64,000 nt of DNA from NCBI RefSeq assembly GCF_017876405.1, contig NZ_JAGINW010000001.1, positions 3,113,203 to 3,177,202 of the forward strand, given 5' to 3'. The translations under genes were made by a program, and so were the position numbers. Each line of letters starts with the position of its first letter. Position 1 is the stretch's first letter. Below the pieces are notes generated by a model. It saw nothing but the letters and a program-made list of their open reading frames with translations, did no database searches and was not told where the DNA came from. The stretch is from Kibdelosporangium banguiense (lineage in GTDB: Bacteria > Actinomycetota > Actinomycetes > Mycobacteriales > Pseudonocardiaceae). Of this stretch, positions 17,665 to 26,254 are shown one piece after another.

Positions 17665-18609
17665 TTACTGTCGGCTCACCAACTCCGTCACTGTCGCCGC
17701 GCATCCCCACGCCACACTCACTCCCGCCCCGCCGTGCCCGTAATTGTGGATGACCTTGCTTGTGACGAAGTGTTCTTCCTCAAGCCGAATCTCCGGCCGG
17801 GTAGGGCGAAGGCCAACCCGGTGCTCAAGAACCACAGCATCTTTGAGCAACGGCTGTACTGCCGCGCATCGTGCCAAAATGCTCTCGGCCGTGGCCAAAT
17901 CCGGTTCACGGTTCCTTGAGCCTGGTTCAGCAGTGCCACCAAGCACGACGTGGTCACCGTGCGGGTAGATGGCGATCAAATCCGGGGAGTCTCCGGTATC
18001 GACCTCCAGGAACTCGGTGAGACCCGGATTGCTCACCACCAACTGCTGGCCGCGGATCGGGAAGAGTTGGTCGTCACCAGCGAGTTTTCTGGCGCCAAGT
18101 CCGGTGCAGTTGACGACCACCGGCGCCATCGAGCTGGCGTCCTGTAGCGATTCGACTGCGGCGACCTCGATCTCGACGCTAACCGCCTGGAGACGCTTCA
18201 TCAGATAGGCCAGGTGCGTCGGCATGTCAATAAGCGGCGCTGTGTAGTGCACGCCGTGGCGGTATCCCGGCGGCAGCTCATCTTCCGTGCACGATCGAAG
18301 GTTCGGCAGCAACCTGAACCAGTCTGGCGGTTCATGCTTGGCCATCGAGACGTCCTTGCCGCTCGCCAGCCGTACGCCCGTTCCCGGTGTATCGGCCAGC
18401 TCTGTCAACACATGCAAGGTATGGGCAGCCCAGGCGTACACCCGATCATGCGGCTCGACGAGCCATGGCCCCCAGAGCGCGCCGGCTGCTGCCGAAGTCG
18501 TCAGGTCTGGTGGTTCCGCCGCTTGCACCCGCACGGAATGTCCGGCCTCGGTCAGGGTAGTGGCGGTCGTCAGCCCGATGACACCAGCACCGATGACAAG
18601 GACATCCAT
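17665..18609 (-). CDS. D-amino-acid-oxidase-like FAD-dependent oxidoreductase
   Basis: A 314-residue flavoprotein. The N-terminus has the dinucleotide-binding fold VLVIGAGVIGLTTATTL, and the C-terminus has the DAAO signature VGLRPTRPEIRLE and NYGHGGAGVSVAWGCA. This family oxidises D-amino acids, glycine or related amines to imino or keto products with release of peroxide. It is upstream of, and coupled by position to, the EamA transporter. In the context of a cysteine-ligase and ATP-grasp cluster it may supply or tailor an amino-acid unit, but a role in ordinary D-amino-acid catabolism is equally possible. Confidence 0.82.
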   Translation of the reverse strand: MDVLVIGAGVIGLTTATTLTEAGHSVRVQAAEPPDLTTSAAAGALWGPWLVEPHDRVYAWAAHTLHVLTELADTPGTGVRLASGKDVSMAKHEPPDWFRLLPNLRSCTEDELPPGYRHGVHYTAPLIDMPTHLAYLMKRLQAVSVEIEVAAVESLQDASSMAPVVVNCTGLGARKLAGDDQLFPIRGQQLVVSNPGLTEFLEVDTGDSPDLIAIYPHGDHVVLGGTAEPGSRNREPDLATAESILARCAAVQPLLKDAVVLEHRVGLRPTRPEIRLEEEHFVTSKVIHNYGHGGAGVSVAWGCAATVTELVSRQ

Positions 18610-18661
18610 ACAGCTGACAGTAGTCGCCAGGATGCGGCAGCGCGCTTGCCCGTTGACGCGG

Positions 18662-20248
18662 CTACTGGCTCAAGGCTGCCTCAAGTTCAGGCAGGAAACT
18701 GCTGACGTGCCGGTCCTGTGCCCGCCAGCGAAGCCTGCCAGCCAGCTTCCCGAGGACGTCCATGCTCCGCGGTGACTGCACCCGTGCAGTACGGGCGACC
18801 GCTTGTTGTCCATACGCCACGGCGTTGACAAGATCGCCACGACTGGCGGCAGCGACTGCCAGCCAAGAGCCCTCGAACATCGCTCGGCGTTGTGAAGCAT
18901 CAGCAAGCGAGCGGTTGTGTGCGCCGGTATCAAGAAGCTGCCCACCGCGATCGAGGAGAGCATCGGCCATCTGGCGGTCATCAGCATCCTGACTCAGGAC
19001 ACCGGCGTGCACCAGGGCATATCCCGCCTGCGTATCGAGGTGGTTCGGCGTCAGGAAGTACATCCAGGCTGGTTCGTCTTCGCCCCGATCGGTGAGTGCT
19101 TCCAAGCCCATCTGGTAAGAGCGCTCAAAGTCCTTGAGCTGCCCGGCCACGGCGTAGCCGTAGGCGAGTCGCGTCGCCACAGACGCTCGGAGGGTTGCCG
19201 GTTCGCCGGCTGCCACGCGAACGGCCGCTTCGCCAAGCCCGATGGCATCGCCGGATTGTTCTCGGCTGGCGGCTTGAAATGCCAAGTCGGCGAAGACATG
19301 CGCCGCCATCGACCGGTATCCAGCTTCTTTCGACGCACGCAACGTGGTGAAGAAATACCGCTGGGCTAAGCCGTGCTTGCCAGCATCAAAGGCCATCCAC
19401 CCAGCCAGTTGCCCGATGTCGGCGAGTGCCGCGAACAATCGACGCTCGACACGGTCCGGGTGGCTGCCTTGGCGGAGGAGGACGGCAACCGAGCGGAAGT
19501 ACGCACCGACGTACGCTAGGTGCGCTCCACCACCGTTGGCGTCGTCCAGCCGTTGGAGCGCAGGGATGCTCTGTTCAATCTGCTCCAGCACCTCGTGGCC
19601 GACGCCGCCTGTAGGAGTTGTGAGCGGCAACGGAAGCTGCTGCGGCCCGTCGTTCCAGTAGTCGGCTGTCGCCCTGCGAAGCGCCTTCCCGGAAATCACA
19701 GGCAGCGGCCGACGATCGATCAAGCCAGACTCGACCCACCCGTCCACCACACGCAGCATGCCGTCGCGTGACCACGGCAGGTTCATTGCCGCGTCAGCCG
19801 GCAGAGGTGGACCGGTTAGTACTCCCAGCCCACCCTCCGGCATCGCGAAACTAGTCAGGGCGGCTCCGAGGCCTGCTTGCAACAACGTTCGTCGAGGAAT
19901 AGCCACCAGTACCTCCCGGCCGTTGACCTGCACCGGCACAAGGACTGTTTCTGGAGGCAGGCCAGCACTATCTCTGTCAAGGGGTTCACTGGGAACGTCG
20001 GCGATCTCGGAACGCACCTCGACTGACGCTGCGAACCGTTCCCGTACTTCGTCGGGTGCGCGCCGCAGGGCGGTATCGAGGATCTCTTGGGTCTCGGGCA
20101 GCAGGGTGATCGTGTCGCCGCGCTGCTCCCATTTGGAGACGGTTTTGGGTCCGACGCCCAGGTGCTCGGCAAAGCCGCGGACGGTGTGGCGCATGGCCAG
20201 GCGCAGCGCCTTGGTTTCGGCGCCAGTCCAACGCTCGACCGCGACCAT
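18662..20248 (-). CDS. XRE-family regulator with tetratricopeptide C-terminus
   Basis: A 528-residue protein: an N-terminal helix-turn-helix (LRLAMRHTVRGFAEHLGVGP then KTVSKWEQRG), a linker containing an RRTLLQAGLGAAL segment, and about 300 residues of helical TPR-like repeats (GDIGQLAGWMAFDAGKHGLA-like units). This is the large actinobacterial regulator class found next to specialised metabolism and signalling genes. It is divergent from the gene at 20569, and the 308 bp between them is the obvious control region for both. Likely pathway-specific regulator of the biosynthetic block. Confidence 0.8.
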   Translation of the reverse strand: MVAVERWTGAETKALRLAMRHTVRGFAEHLGVGPKTVSKWEQRGDTITLLPETQEILDTALRRAPDEVRERFAASVEVRSEIADVPSEPLDRDSAGLPPETVLVPVQVNGREVLVAIPRRTLLQAGLGAALTSFAMPEGGLGVLTGPPLPADAAMNLPWSRDGMLRVVDGWVESGLIDRRPLPVISGKALRRATADYWNDGPQQLPLPLTTPTGGVGHEVLEQIEQSIPALQRLDDANGGGAHLAYVGAYFRSVAVLLRQGSHPDRVERRLFAALADIGQLAGWMAFDAGKHGLAQRYFFTTLRASKEAGYRSMAAHVFADLAFQAASREQSGDAIGLGEAAVRVAAGEPATLRASVATRLAYGYAVAGQLKDFERSYQMGLEALTDRGEDEPAWMYFLTPNHLDTQAGYALVHAGVLSQDADDRQMADALLDRGGQLLDTGAHNRSLADASQRRAMFEGSWLAVAAASRGDLVNAVAYGQQAVARTARVQSPRSMDVLGKLAGRLRWRAQDRHVSSFLPELEAALSQ

Positions 20249-20568
20249 TAGGTACCCCTTGGTTCACCTCGGAGGCAAGGCCTGAACACAGGGTAACGCC
20301 ACGAGTACCACACCGGGCCAACACCGGTTCATTCCACTTTGGCCATGACGTGGCCAGGCTGGTTACCAGGCACCCGGGCGTCGGAAGAGTCGTCTCCCCG
20401 ACGGACGCCGAGCGTTTCACAAACGCAGTACTGCTCGGCAGTGCTCCAGCCCCGGCGCTTGGGTGCCGCCATTGACCAGACCGGTGTTTGGAGCGGCTGC
20501 CTTATGTCCAGGCTTGATCTCGTAGCCATGGCTGAGGGGCGCCACAGTCCGCGCGGATGGAGACCGTG
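20249..20568. other. Divergent intergenic control region
   Basis: About 320 bp between the XRE-TPR regulator and the 20569 gene. No convincing gene, repeat or hairpin was seen. It must hold the promoters for both directions, but no clear -35/-10 pair stands out by eye. Confidence 0.4.
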
Positions 20569-21144
20569 ATGTTGCCTTCGACCGAACCAACGGCCGGAAA
20601 CCCTGCCTCCCCCGCATTGGTGTTTCCGGCCGCATATAAGGGGAGTGGGCCGACCGGGGCCCGCCAGGAGTCGGTCCACTCCCCGCTTCCACCGGGTGCG
20701 CAGCTCTACGCCGAGTCCTTTGGATGGCCTATCACCATGGAGGGTGGCGAAGTCATGGTCATGTGCGGCGATGTTCTTGACGTCACTACGATGCCGGTCG
20801 GGTTCGGGGGTGAAGTCAACCAGTTGCTACGTGTCCATCTCCTGATGGCGCCAATCGTGGAAGTGCGAGCAGCCAAGCCTGATGAGTCGTCGACGTGGGC
20901 CTTCTTCAGTCAGCCGAAACAGCCAACACCTAACGACGACCAGCTGCTGAAGCTCTCGACATGCGGCGTGAAGCACCTTGGGGCCGGGACCACGTTTCCG
21001 TTGCCACCCAGCCCAACCTGCGGCAGCGAGGAGTTGCGCTGGATAGTGCCGCCCCCGTTTGGTGCGTTGAAGAGCCCGTTGCCGCCGTGGGAGTCGATCG
21101 CGGCCTGTGGACTCAAGGCCAGGTACCGGGCGATCGGGCGCTAG
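20569..21144 (+). CDS. Primase/polymerase-like small actinobacterial protein
   Basis: Starts considered are ATG 20557 and ATG 20569; the latter has GGAG 6 bp upstream. The product (191 residues) has a core GWPITMEGGEVMVMCGDVLD followed by hydrophobic strands and a conserved-looking RWIVPPP segment. It resembles the short bifunctional primase/polymerase-like proteins that often accompany XRE-TPR regulators in actinobacteria, but catalytic acidic residues are not convincing, so it may be a degenerate relative with a regulatory or binding role. Confidence 0.45.
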   Translation: MLPSTEPTAGNPASPALVFPAAYKGSGPTGARQESVHSPLPPGAQLYAESFGWPITMEGGEVMVMCGDVLDVTTMPVGFGGEVNQLLRVHLLMAPIVEVRAAKPDESSTWAFFSQPKQPTPNDDQLLKLSTCGVKHLGAGTTFPLPPSPTCGSEELRWIVPPPFGALKSPLPPWESIAACGLKARYRAIGR

Positions 21145-21200
21145 GCAACACCAGACAGCGTCACGCAGTCGTTCAAATCTGTTGGGCTTGAGGCCGGCGC

Positions 21201-21389
21201 GTGGAGTGGCACTGGTGGCGTTCGGGTTGGGACGGCCTGGTACACGCCTGGCTGCTTCCTGACGAAACACCCGTGTTCCTGACCGCGGCATGTGGCCATC
21301 GGACGACCGTCAGCCGAATTGTCTGTGATCGAAACGCGAGCGTATGCACGAAGTGCCAGCGGGCCATCTGGGACGGAGCGCTCTCCTAG
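21201..21389 (+). CDS. Small zinc-ribbon-like protein
   Basis: A 62-residue product from GTG 21201 (starting VEWHWWRSGWDGLVHAWLLP). CGH at residues 31-33, C42 and C48-x2-C51 form a plausible zinc site. The gene lies 58 bp before the MshC-like gene on the same strand and resembles small Zn-ribbon proteins seen in actinobacterial accessory loci. Function unknown. Confidence 0.5.
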   Translation: MEWHWWRSGWDGLVHAWLLPDETPVFLTAACGHRTTVSRIVCDRNASVCTKCQRAIWDGALS

Positions 21390-21447
21390 CAAAGCCTTCA
21401 TGACGTGCCAAGGGTTTTGGAGTGACTACAAGTGAGAGGAGGGGCCG

Positions 21448-22641
21448 ATGAGGCTGTTTGATACCGCCACTCGCGCGCATACGAACGTGCGGCTCAAGGA
21501 CGAGATGCTGATCTACGTCTGCGGAATCACGCCCTACGAGTCGGCGCACATCGGTCACGCCTTCACGTTCCTGACCTACGATCTTCTCCAGCGGCGGCTC
21601 GAAAGTCTGGGCTCACGCGTCCGGTTGGTGCGGAACATCACCGACGTCGATGAGCCGATGTACGTCAAGGCCAGCGAGCTCGGCATGCACTACCTCCAGC
21701 TTGCCAAGCACGAGACGGCGGCTTTCCAGCGCATGATGCGGGCGATCAACCTCAAGGACCCTGACGTCGAACCGAAGCCGAGCGAGCACATCGACGAGAT
21801 CGCGAGCGCGGTCAAGGAGTTGGTCAACCGCGGCGTGGCCTACATGCTCGACGGCGACATCTACTTCGACGTCAGCCAGTTCCCGACATTCGGAAGAACC
21901 AGCGGTTACTCAGCCAAGCTCATGACCCAGTTTGCGCGCATTCGCGGCGGCGATCCGGACCGCACAGGCAAACGTCATCCGCTCGACTTCCTGCTGTGGC
22001 GAGTCATCAACGACAAGGCGGATCCGGCTGCGTGGGACACCACCGTGGGGTACGGCCGGCCCGGGTGGCATATCGAGTGCACCGCTATGGCCTACAAGCA
22101 TCTTGGTCAAACCATTGACATCCATGGCGGCGGCACCGACCTAATCTTCCCGCACCACGAATGCGAGAACGCCCAGAGCACGGCGCTGGGCAGCGAACTG
22201 TTTGTGCGCCAGTGGGTACATACCGCGCCGATGCTGCTTGGCGGCGAGAAGATGTCGAAGTCACTCGGCAACTTGGTGTTCGTGCGTGACCTCATCGAGC
22301 GGGTCGACCCCGCCGCGATCCGCATTGCCCTGATGACCTACCACTATCGAACTGGCGGTGAGTGGCGCGACGACGTTCTCCAGGCCGCCGCGCGCTTGCT
22401 CGACCAGGTGAATCATGCCGTAACGCGACCTGATGGCGCCGATCCGCGGCCGTACCTGGCGCGCGTGCAGGCCGCGCTGGACAACGACCTTGACGCGCCT
22501 GAAGCCATGCGGGCGGTTCGTGACATGACGCAGTCCCTACTTATCGGTGGCAGTGACACCACCGCGGCCGCCGGCCTCAGCGACATGCTGACGCTGCTTG
22601 GCATCACTGTGCCGGGGGCTTCACTGAGGGGGACAGCGTGA
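21448..22641 (+). CDS. MshC-family cysteine ligase (CysRS paralogue)
   Basis: A 397-residue adenylate-forming enzyme with the class I synthetase motifs HIGH (SAHIGHAFTFLTY) and KMSKS (GGEKMSKSLGN), and zinc ligands in CGITPY, HIECTA and HHEC. It is shorter than CysRS and lacks its anticodon-binding C-terminus. The block GGDPDRTGKRHPLDFLLWR is typical of MshC, which activates cysteine as adenylate and joins it to glucosaminyl-inositol in mycothiol synthesis. Here it heads an operon with two ATP-grasp proteins and a nucleotidyltransferase rather than mycothiol genes, so it probably transfers cysteine to a different amine acceptor. GAGAGGAGG just upstream supports ATG 21448. Confidence 0.8.
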   Translation: MRLFDTATRAHTNVRLKDEMLIYVCGITPYESAHIGHAFTFLTYDLLQRRLESLGSRVRLVRNITDVDEPMYVKASELGMHYLQLAKHETAAFQRMMRAINLKDPDVEPKPSEHIDEIASAVKELVNRGVAYMLDGDIYFDVSQFPTFGRTSGYSAKLMTQFARIRGGDPDRTGKRHPLDFLLWRVINDKADPAAWDTTVGYGRPGWHIECTAMAYKHLGQTIDIHGGGTDLIFPHHECENAQSTALGSELFVRQWVHTAPMLLGGEKMSKSLGNLVFVRDLIERVDPAAIRIALMTYHYRTGGEWRDDVLQAAARLLDQVNHAVTRPDGADPRPYLARVQAALDNDLDAPEAMRAVRDMTQSLLIGGSDTTAAAGLSDMLTLLGITVPGASLRGTA

Positions 22642-23774
22642 AGTTCAATCTGCAGGTAGCCAAGTTCGAGGCGCAGTATCGCCGCGTGGTCGCTCCTCGG
22701 CTGATGCTTCCGCACTGGTTCAGGTACCAGGTCAGGCGCAGCCGCATCGCTTACCTTGCAGCATTTCAGCGCAGTGAGAACCGAAAGCCATTGCCTCAGT
22801 GCATCGGCGAGGCGGCACTGCTGGGGCTTCGCTGGCGGTGCTTGCCGTTCCATTACCTGCGTTATGGCCTCTACGAGCGCGGCTACGACTTGAGACAGCT
22901 GCTCTCGTACCTGCCGGAGACCGTCTTTTATTACCGGCTGCTCTCGAAGGTGAACCGGGACTCGGTGCTGCTCGACGACAAACTGGTGTGCAAGCGGATG
23001 CTCGGCGATGCCGGAGTGCCGCAGGCCAAGCTGTTGCTGAGCGGCGACGGTGAGCAGTGCATCGATGCCCAAGGGAGTCCCTTTAATCCCAGTGCTTTGG
23101 GCGACGTCGTGCCCGACGGCGAGGTTGTGGTGATCAAGCCCGCGCGGTACTCCAGCGGCGGCGATGGCGTCATGGTGCTGACCTACTCCGACGGCGTGTT
23201 TCACGACGAAGCTGGACGAGAGGTGTCGCTTCAGCAATACGGACACGTGTGGGGGCCATGGCTGGTTGAACGGTTCGTTCGTCAGCATGCCAATCTGGCA
23301 GAGTTGAACGCCCAGTCACTCAACACGGTGCGGGTGATTACCATCTGGCATCCGATCAACGGCGCTCAGGTTGAGTACTGCATCCTCAAACTTGGAGCGG
23401 GCACCGGGCTTGTCGACAACGCCCACGACGGCGGCCTGTACCTCGCCGTCAACAAGGAATCAGGCGAACTGTCCAAAGTGGCCTTCGATGAATCATTCAC
23501 CCGGCACCACATACATCCGGCATCGGGCGTCAGGTTCGATGGCCGCAAGATCGAGGCCATTCGAGAAGTCGTGGCGCTTGCCGAACGCGCTGCTGGCCTT
23601 TTCCCGCAGATCACCCTGATTGGCTGGGACATTGCCATCGGCGAAGACGGCCCTCTGATCATCGAGGGCAACAGCAGCTCAGGACTCACCAACGTGCAGC
23701 GGACCCACGGCGGCGTGGCCACCACGCTTGGCCGGTTCCTCGCAGATCTGTCTCACCGGGTAGGCGTCTCATGA
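22638..23774 (+). CDS. Sugar-transfer-associated-type ATP-grasp protein
   Basis: A 378-residue protein starting at GTG 22638, which overlaps the MshC-like stop (GTGA). The C-terminal two thirds show the ATP-grasp fold: VVVIKPARYSSGGDGV (glycine-rich grip), WLVERFVRQH, LNTVRVITIW, and the metal/ATP site WDIAIGEDGPLIIEGNSSSG. This corresponds to the family first annotated as sugar-transfer-associated ATP-grasp. Such enzymes form amide or ester bonds through acyl-phosphates. The N-terminal 100 residues are helical and basic. Coupling to the cysteine ligase argues that both act on the same intermediate. Confidence 0.78.
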   Translation: MKFNLQVAKFEAQYRRVVAPRLMLPHWFRYQVRRSRIAYLAAFQRSENRKPLPQCIGEAALLGLRWRCLPFHYLRYGLYERGYDLRQLLSYLPETVFYYRLLSKVNRDSVLLDDKLVCKRMLGDAGVPQAKLLLSGDGEQCIDAQGSPFNPSALGDVVPDGEVVVIKPARYSSGGDGVMVLTYSDGVFHDEAGREVSLQQYGHVWGPWLVERFVRQHANLAELNAQSLNTVRVITIWHPINGAQVEYCILKLGAGTGLVDNAHDGGLYLAVNKESGELSKVAFDESFTRHHIHPASGVRFDGRKIEAIREVVALAERAAGLFPQITLIGWDIAIGEDGPLIIEGNSSSGLTNVQRTHGGVATTLGRFLADLSHRVGVS

Positions 23775-25180
23775 GTAGAACGATCGATTCCGTCGAACGA
23801 GCCTGTCAGGCCGTGCAGCGGTTGCCCCTTGTCGGCTTGGCGCCGCGGCCCATCGATCTACTGCCGCTCCTTCGCTTGGAGGCTCTCAATCAGTTGTGGT
23901 CGTGCGAGGATGCCGCCCCCGACTGGCCTTCGCGATTCGGCACCGACGTTGTGTCACTAGAGCACGCCCTCGGCAGCCGGCGACGCTGGCGTGGTGTCGA
24001 CGTAGATGCCTTGCTGCCGTTAGTGAATCCGTTCATCGCAGCATCACCCGCAATGGGCTCGCTCGGCCTAATTCCCTACACCTTGACCGAGCACTGGCGG
24101 GCAGCACTGGCGGACGCCCACGGGCTCACGGTGGCGCCGTCGCTTGCTTCGTGGCCGCTACCTGAACTCGTCGACAAGATCAGGATGCGGCGGTGGCTAC
24201 GAGAGCTTCGGGTACCGGTACCGCGATCGTTCGCTGTCAGGCGAGCCGATCTGCGCTACGCCCAGCTGGTTCTGCGCCTGGGGTCGCCCTTCGTCCTGCA
24301 GCTTCCAACCGGCTCAGCAGGGGTCGGGACATACCTGGTCCGTACCACCGGTGAACTGGAGCGTGCAGTGGCGCAGCATCCGCAGGTGGAAACCTGGCTC
24401 GCCAGCAGCTACGTCGGTGACCGGACGGTGAACATCCACGGCCTCGTGACCGGTACGAACACCGTTGCCGTAACCCGCCCGTCGGTACAGCTGACCAATC
24501 TCGCCTCAGTTGGTGCGGCGTTCGGGGCGTACGCCGGTAGCGACTTTGGTGCTCCATTGACCTTGCCTGCCTGGATCTTGCAGCGCTGCCACTTGGCTGT
24601 GCGACGTATCGGTCAGGCATTGGCGGCTCGCGGATACCACGGCATCTTCGGTGTCGACGTTGCAGTCGACGAGCAATGCGTCACCGTGCTTGAAGTCAAC
24701 GGCCGCATCCAAGCCTCAACCTGGCTGCTCGGTGAGATCGAGTTGGAAACTGGTGTGGTGCCGACGCTGGTGCGACATGTCTTGGAGGCGTATGGGCACC
24801 GCACAGAACAGCGATCGGGGGGTCTCGCCATCCAGGGGACCCAGCTGATCGTTCGCCATACCGGTCCAGATGGCATGTGTCTGTCGGTGCGGCCGCAGCC
24901 GGGTGTCTATTCGTTGCGGAGTAGCCGCTTGCTGTGGCGTCGCGATGGTGTCGGCCTGTTGGATTGCGGTCCCGACGAAGTCGTGCTCGCTGATTTGCCA
25001 GGCGCCAGCACCGTTTTGGAGTCGGGCGCGGTGCTCGCGCGCGTGGTGACGCGGCGAAGCCTTACCGCGTCCGACGGCCAATCGCTTAACGCCGAGGGCA
25101 CAGCCATACTGGCCGCCTTGCAGACCTCGTGGTCACTTCGCCCTTGCGCGCCAGCGCTTTCCCCGGCTGGAGGCCTGTGA
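23771..25180 (+). CDS. ATP-grasp ligase
   Basis: A 469-residue protein beginning at an ATGA overlap with the previous gene. ATP-grasp features: FVLQLPTGSAGVGTYLVRT, WLASSYVGDRTVNIHGLV, a DVAVDEQCVTVLEVNGRIQ metal site, then a C-terminal domain of about 150 residues of mainly beta character. It probably ligates a carboxylate and an amine with ATP hydrolysis. It is unlike the previous ATP-grasp protein in sequence, so two distinct ligations or one ligase plus one auxiliary activity are likely in the pathway. Confidence 0.75.
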   Translation: MSRTIDSVERACQAVQRLPLVGLAPRPIDLLPLLRLEALNQLWSCEDAAPDWPSRFGTDVVSLEHALGSRRRWRGVDVDALLPLVNPFIAASPAMGSLGLIPYTLTEHWRAALADAHGLTVAPSLASWPLPELVDKIRMRRWLRELRVPVPRSFAVRRADLRYAQLVLRLGSPFVLQLPTGSAGVGTYLVRTTGELERAVAQHPQVETWLASSYVGDRTVNIHGLVTGTNTVAVTRPSVQLTNLASVGAAFGAYAGSDFGAPLTLPAWILQRCHLAVRRIGQALAARGYHGIFGVDVAVDEQCVTVLEVNGRIQASTWLLGEIELETGVVPTLVRHVLEAYGHRTEQRSGGLAIQGTQLIVRHTGPDGMCLSVRPQPGVYSLRSSRLLWRRDGVGLLDCGPDEVVLADLPGASTVLESGAVLARVVTRRSLTASDGQSLNAEGTAILAALQTSWSLRPCAPALSPAGGL

Positions 25181-26238
25181 TGGAGGACGCGGTCCCGAAC
25201 CAGACACTCACCCAGGCACGAGCAGTCATGCAGCCCTTCCTCGACGCGCTGGCCGCGAAGCCCGACGTCCAGGCGGTGCTCGTGCTGTCATCGAGCGCCT
25301 GTACGTCAGCCAACCCCACCCACTTTGACGAGGAATCCGACTTCGACATCTCCTTGGTGCTCGACATCCCGATGGCCGCCTCAGAGTGGCGGCCGCGGCG
25401 CAGCGACACTTACCAGTTGCTCGCCGATCGCATTCCCGACTGGGTGCCGAATTTCCTCTTCCACGTGCCGGTTCCGTGGGGACGTATGGAAGTCAACGTT
25501 CACCAGATGATCTACCAGTACGAGGCAGATCCTCGGACGGTGTGGAATGGCGACAAGTGCGACGCCTACCTCAACAAACGGGAGGTGATCGCCGACCGTG
25601 AAGGGCGCTTTCAGCAGCTCGTCGACGAGAAAGCCCGCCGTAGCCTCAGTCAGCTGGCAGACGAGCACGTCAGGCTAGCCAACCGTCTTACCTGGGACAT
25701 CACCACCATGCCGTTCCGGCAGGCTCGTCGCCTGGGATCGTCGAGCGGGCACCATATCCTGAATGTGGCCATCGATGAGGTCATTGACTGCGTGTACGCC
25801 ATGAGCGGCCTGCTGATCCCGAACAGGAAGTGGAAGCTCGCGCACTTGGTCAGCCGGTCGCTGATCTCCATCGAACAAGCCGAACTCCTGCAGGAGGCGA
25901 TCCGGTGCGATCCCACGTCGATGTCTGATCTCAAGCGTCGCGTCCGGGCGTTGACCGCCTTTTGTCAGAGCGTCGATGGCCTGGCAACGACTGGACCTGC
26001 AGCCGCCCGACACCGCCGTGGCTATTATTCGCGCATTCAGCTGCGGGAGCGCACCTTTGCCGACGCCGTCAGCGATGAGGTGGAGGCTTCGCTCGCTGAC
26101 GTAACCCGTGACGTAGTAAACTTTTCGCTATGTGGATCCTCTGTCGATCTTGTGGCATGTCTGGCCAGCTCGTTACCCGAGTCGTGGCGGACTGTTGCGC
26201 CTGTTGTTAGTGCGCACCTAAAACAGGTCATCGATTAA
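25180..26238 (+). CDS. Nucleotidyltransferase-fold protein
   Basis: The start is ATG 25180, overlapping the preceding TGA (TGATG) with GGAGG at 25169-25173, giving 352 residues. The N-terminal region VLVLSSSACTSANPTHFDEE and SDFDISLVLDIP carries the DxD metal pair of the polymerase-beta-type nucleotidyltransferase superfamily. The helical C-terminal domain (AIDEVIDCVYAMSGLLIPNR) resembles the one in aminoglycoside-type nucleotidyltransferases and DUF4037 proteins. Expected reaction is nucleotidylation of a small hydroxyl or amine compound. Operon position suggests it modifies an intermediate or confers self-protection. Confidence 0.7.
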   Translation: MEDAVPNQTLTQARAVMQPFLDALAAKPDVQAVLVLSSSACTSANPTHFDEESDFDISLVLDIPMAASEWRPRRSDTYQLLADRIPDWVPNFLFHVPVPWGRMEVNVHQMIYQYEADPRTVWNGDKCDAYLNKREVIADREGRFQQLVDEKARRSLSQLADEHVRLANRLTWDITTMPFRQARRLGSSSGHHILNVAIDEVIDCVYAMSGLLIPNRKWKLAHLVSRSLISIEQAELLQEAIRCDPTSMSDLKRRVRALTAFCQSVDGLATTGPAAARHRRGYYSRIQLRERTFADAVSDEVEASLADVTRDVVNFSLCGSSVDLVACLASSLPESWRTVAPVVSAHLKQVID

Positions 26239-26254
26239 CAGAGGACAATTCAAA

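Noticed and set aside
22413..23288. Minus-strand 291-residue open frame
   Set aside because: Lies antisense to the ATP-grasp gene, whose motifs are clear.
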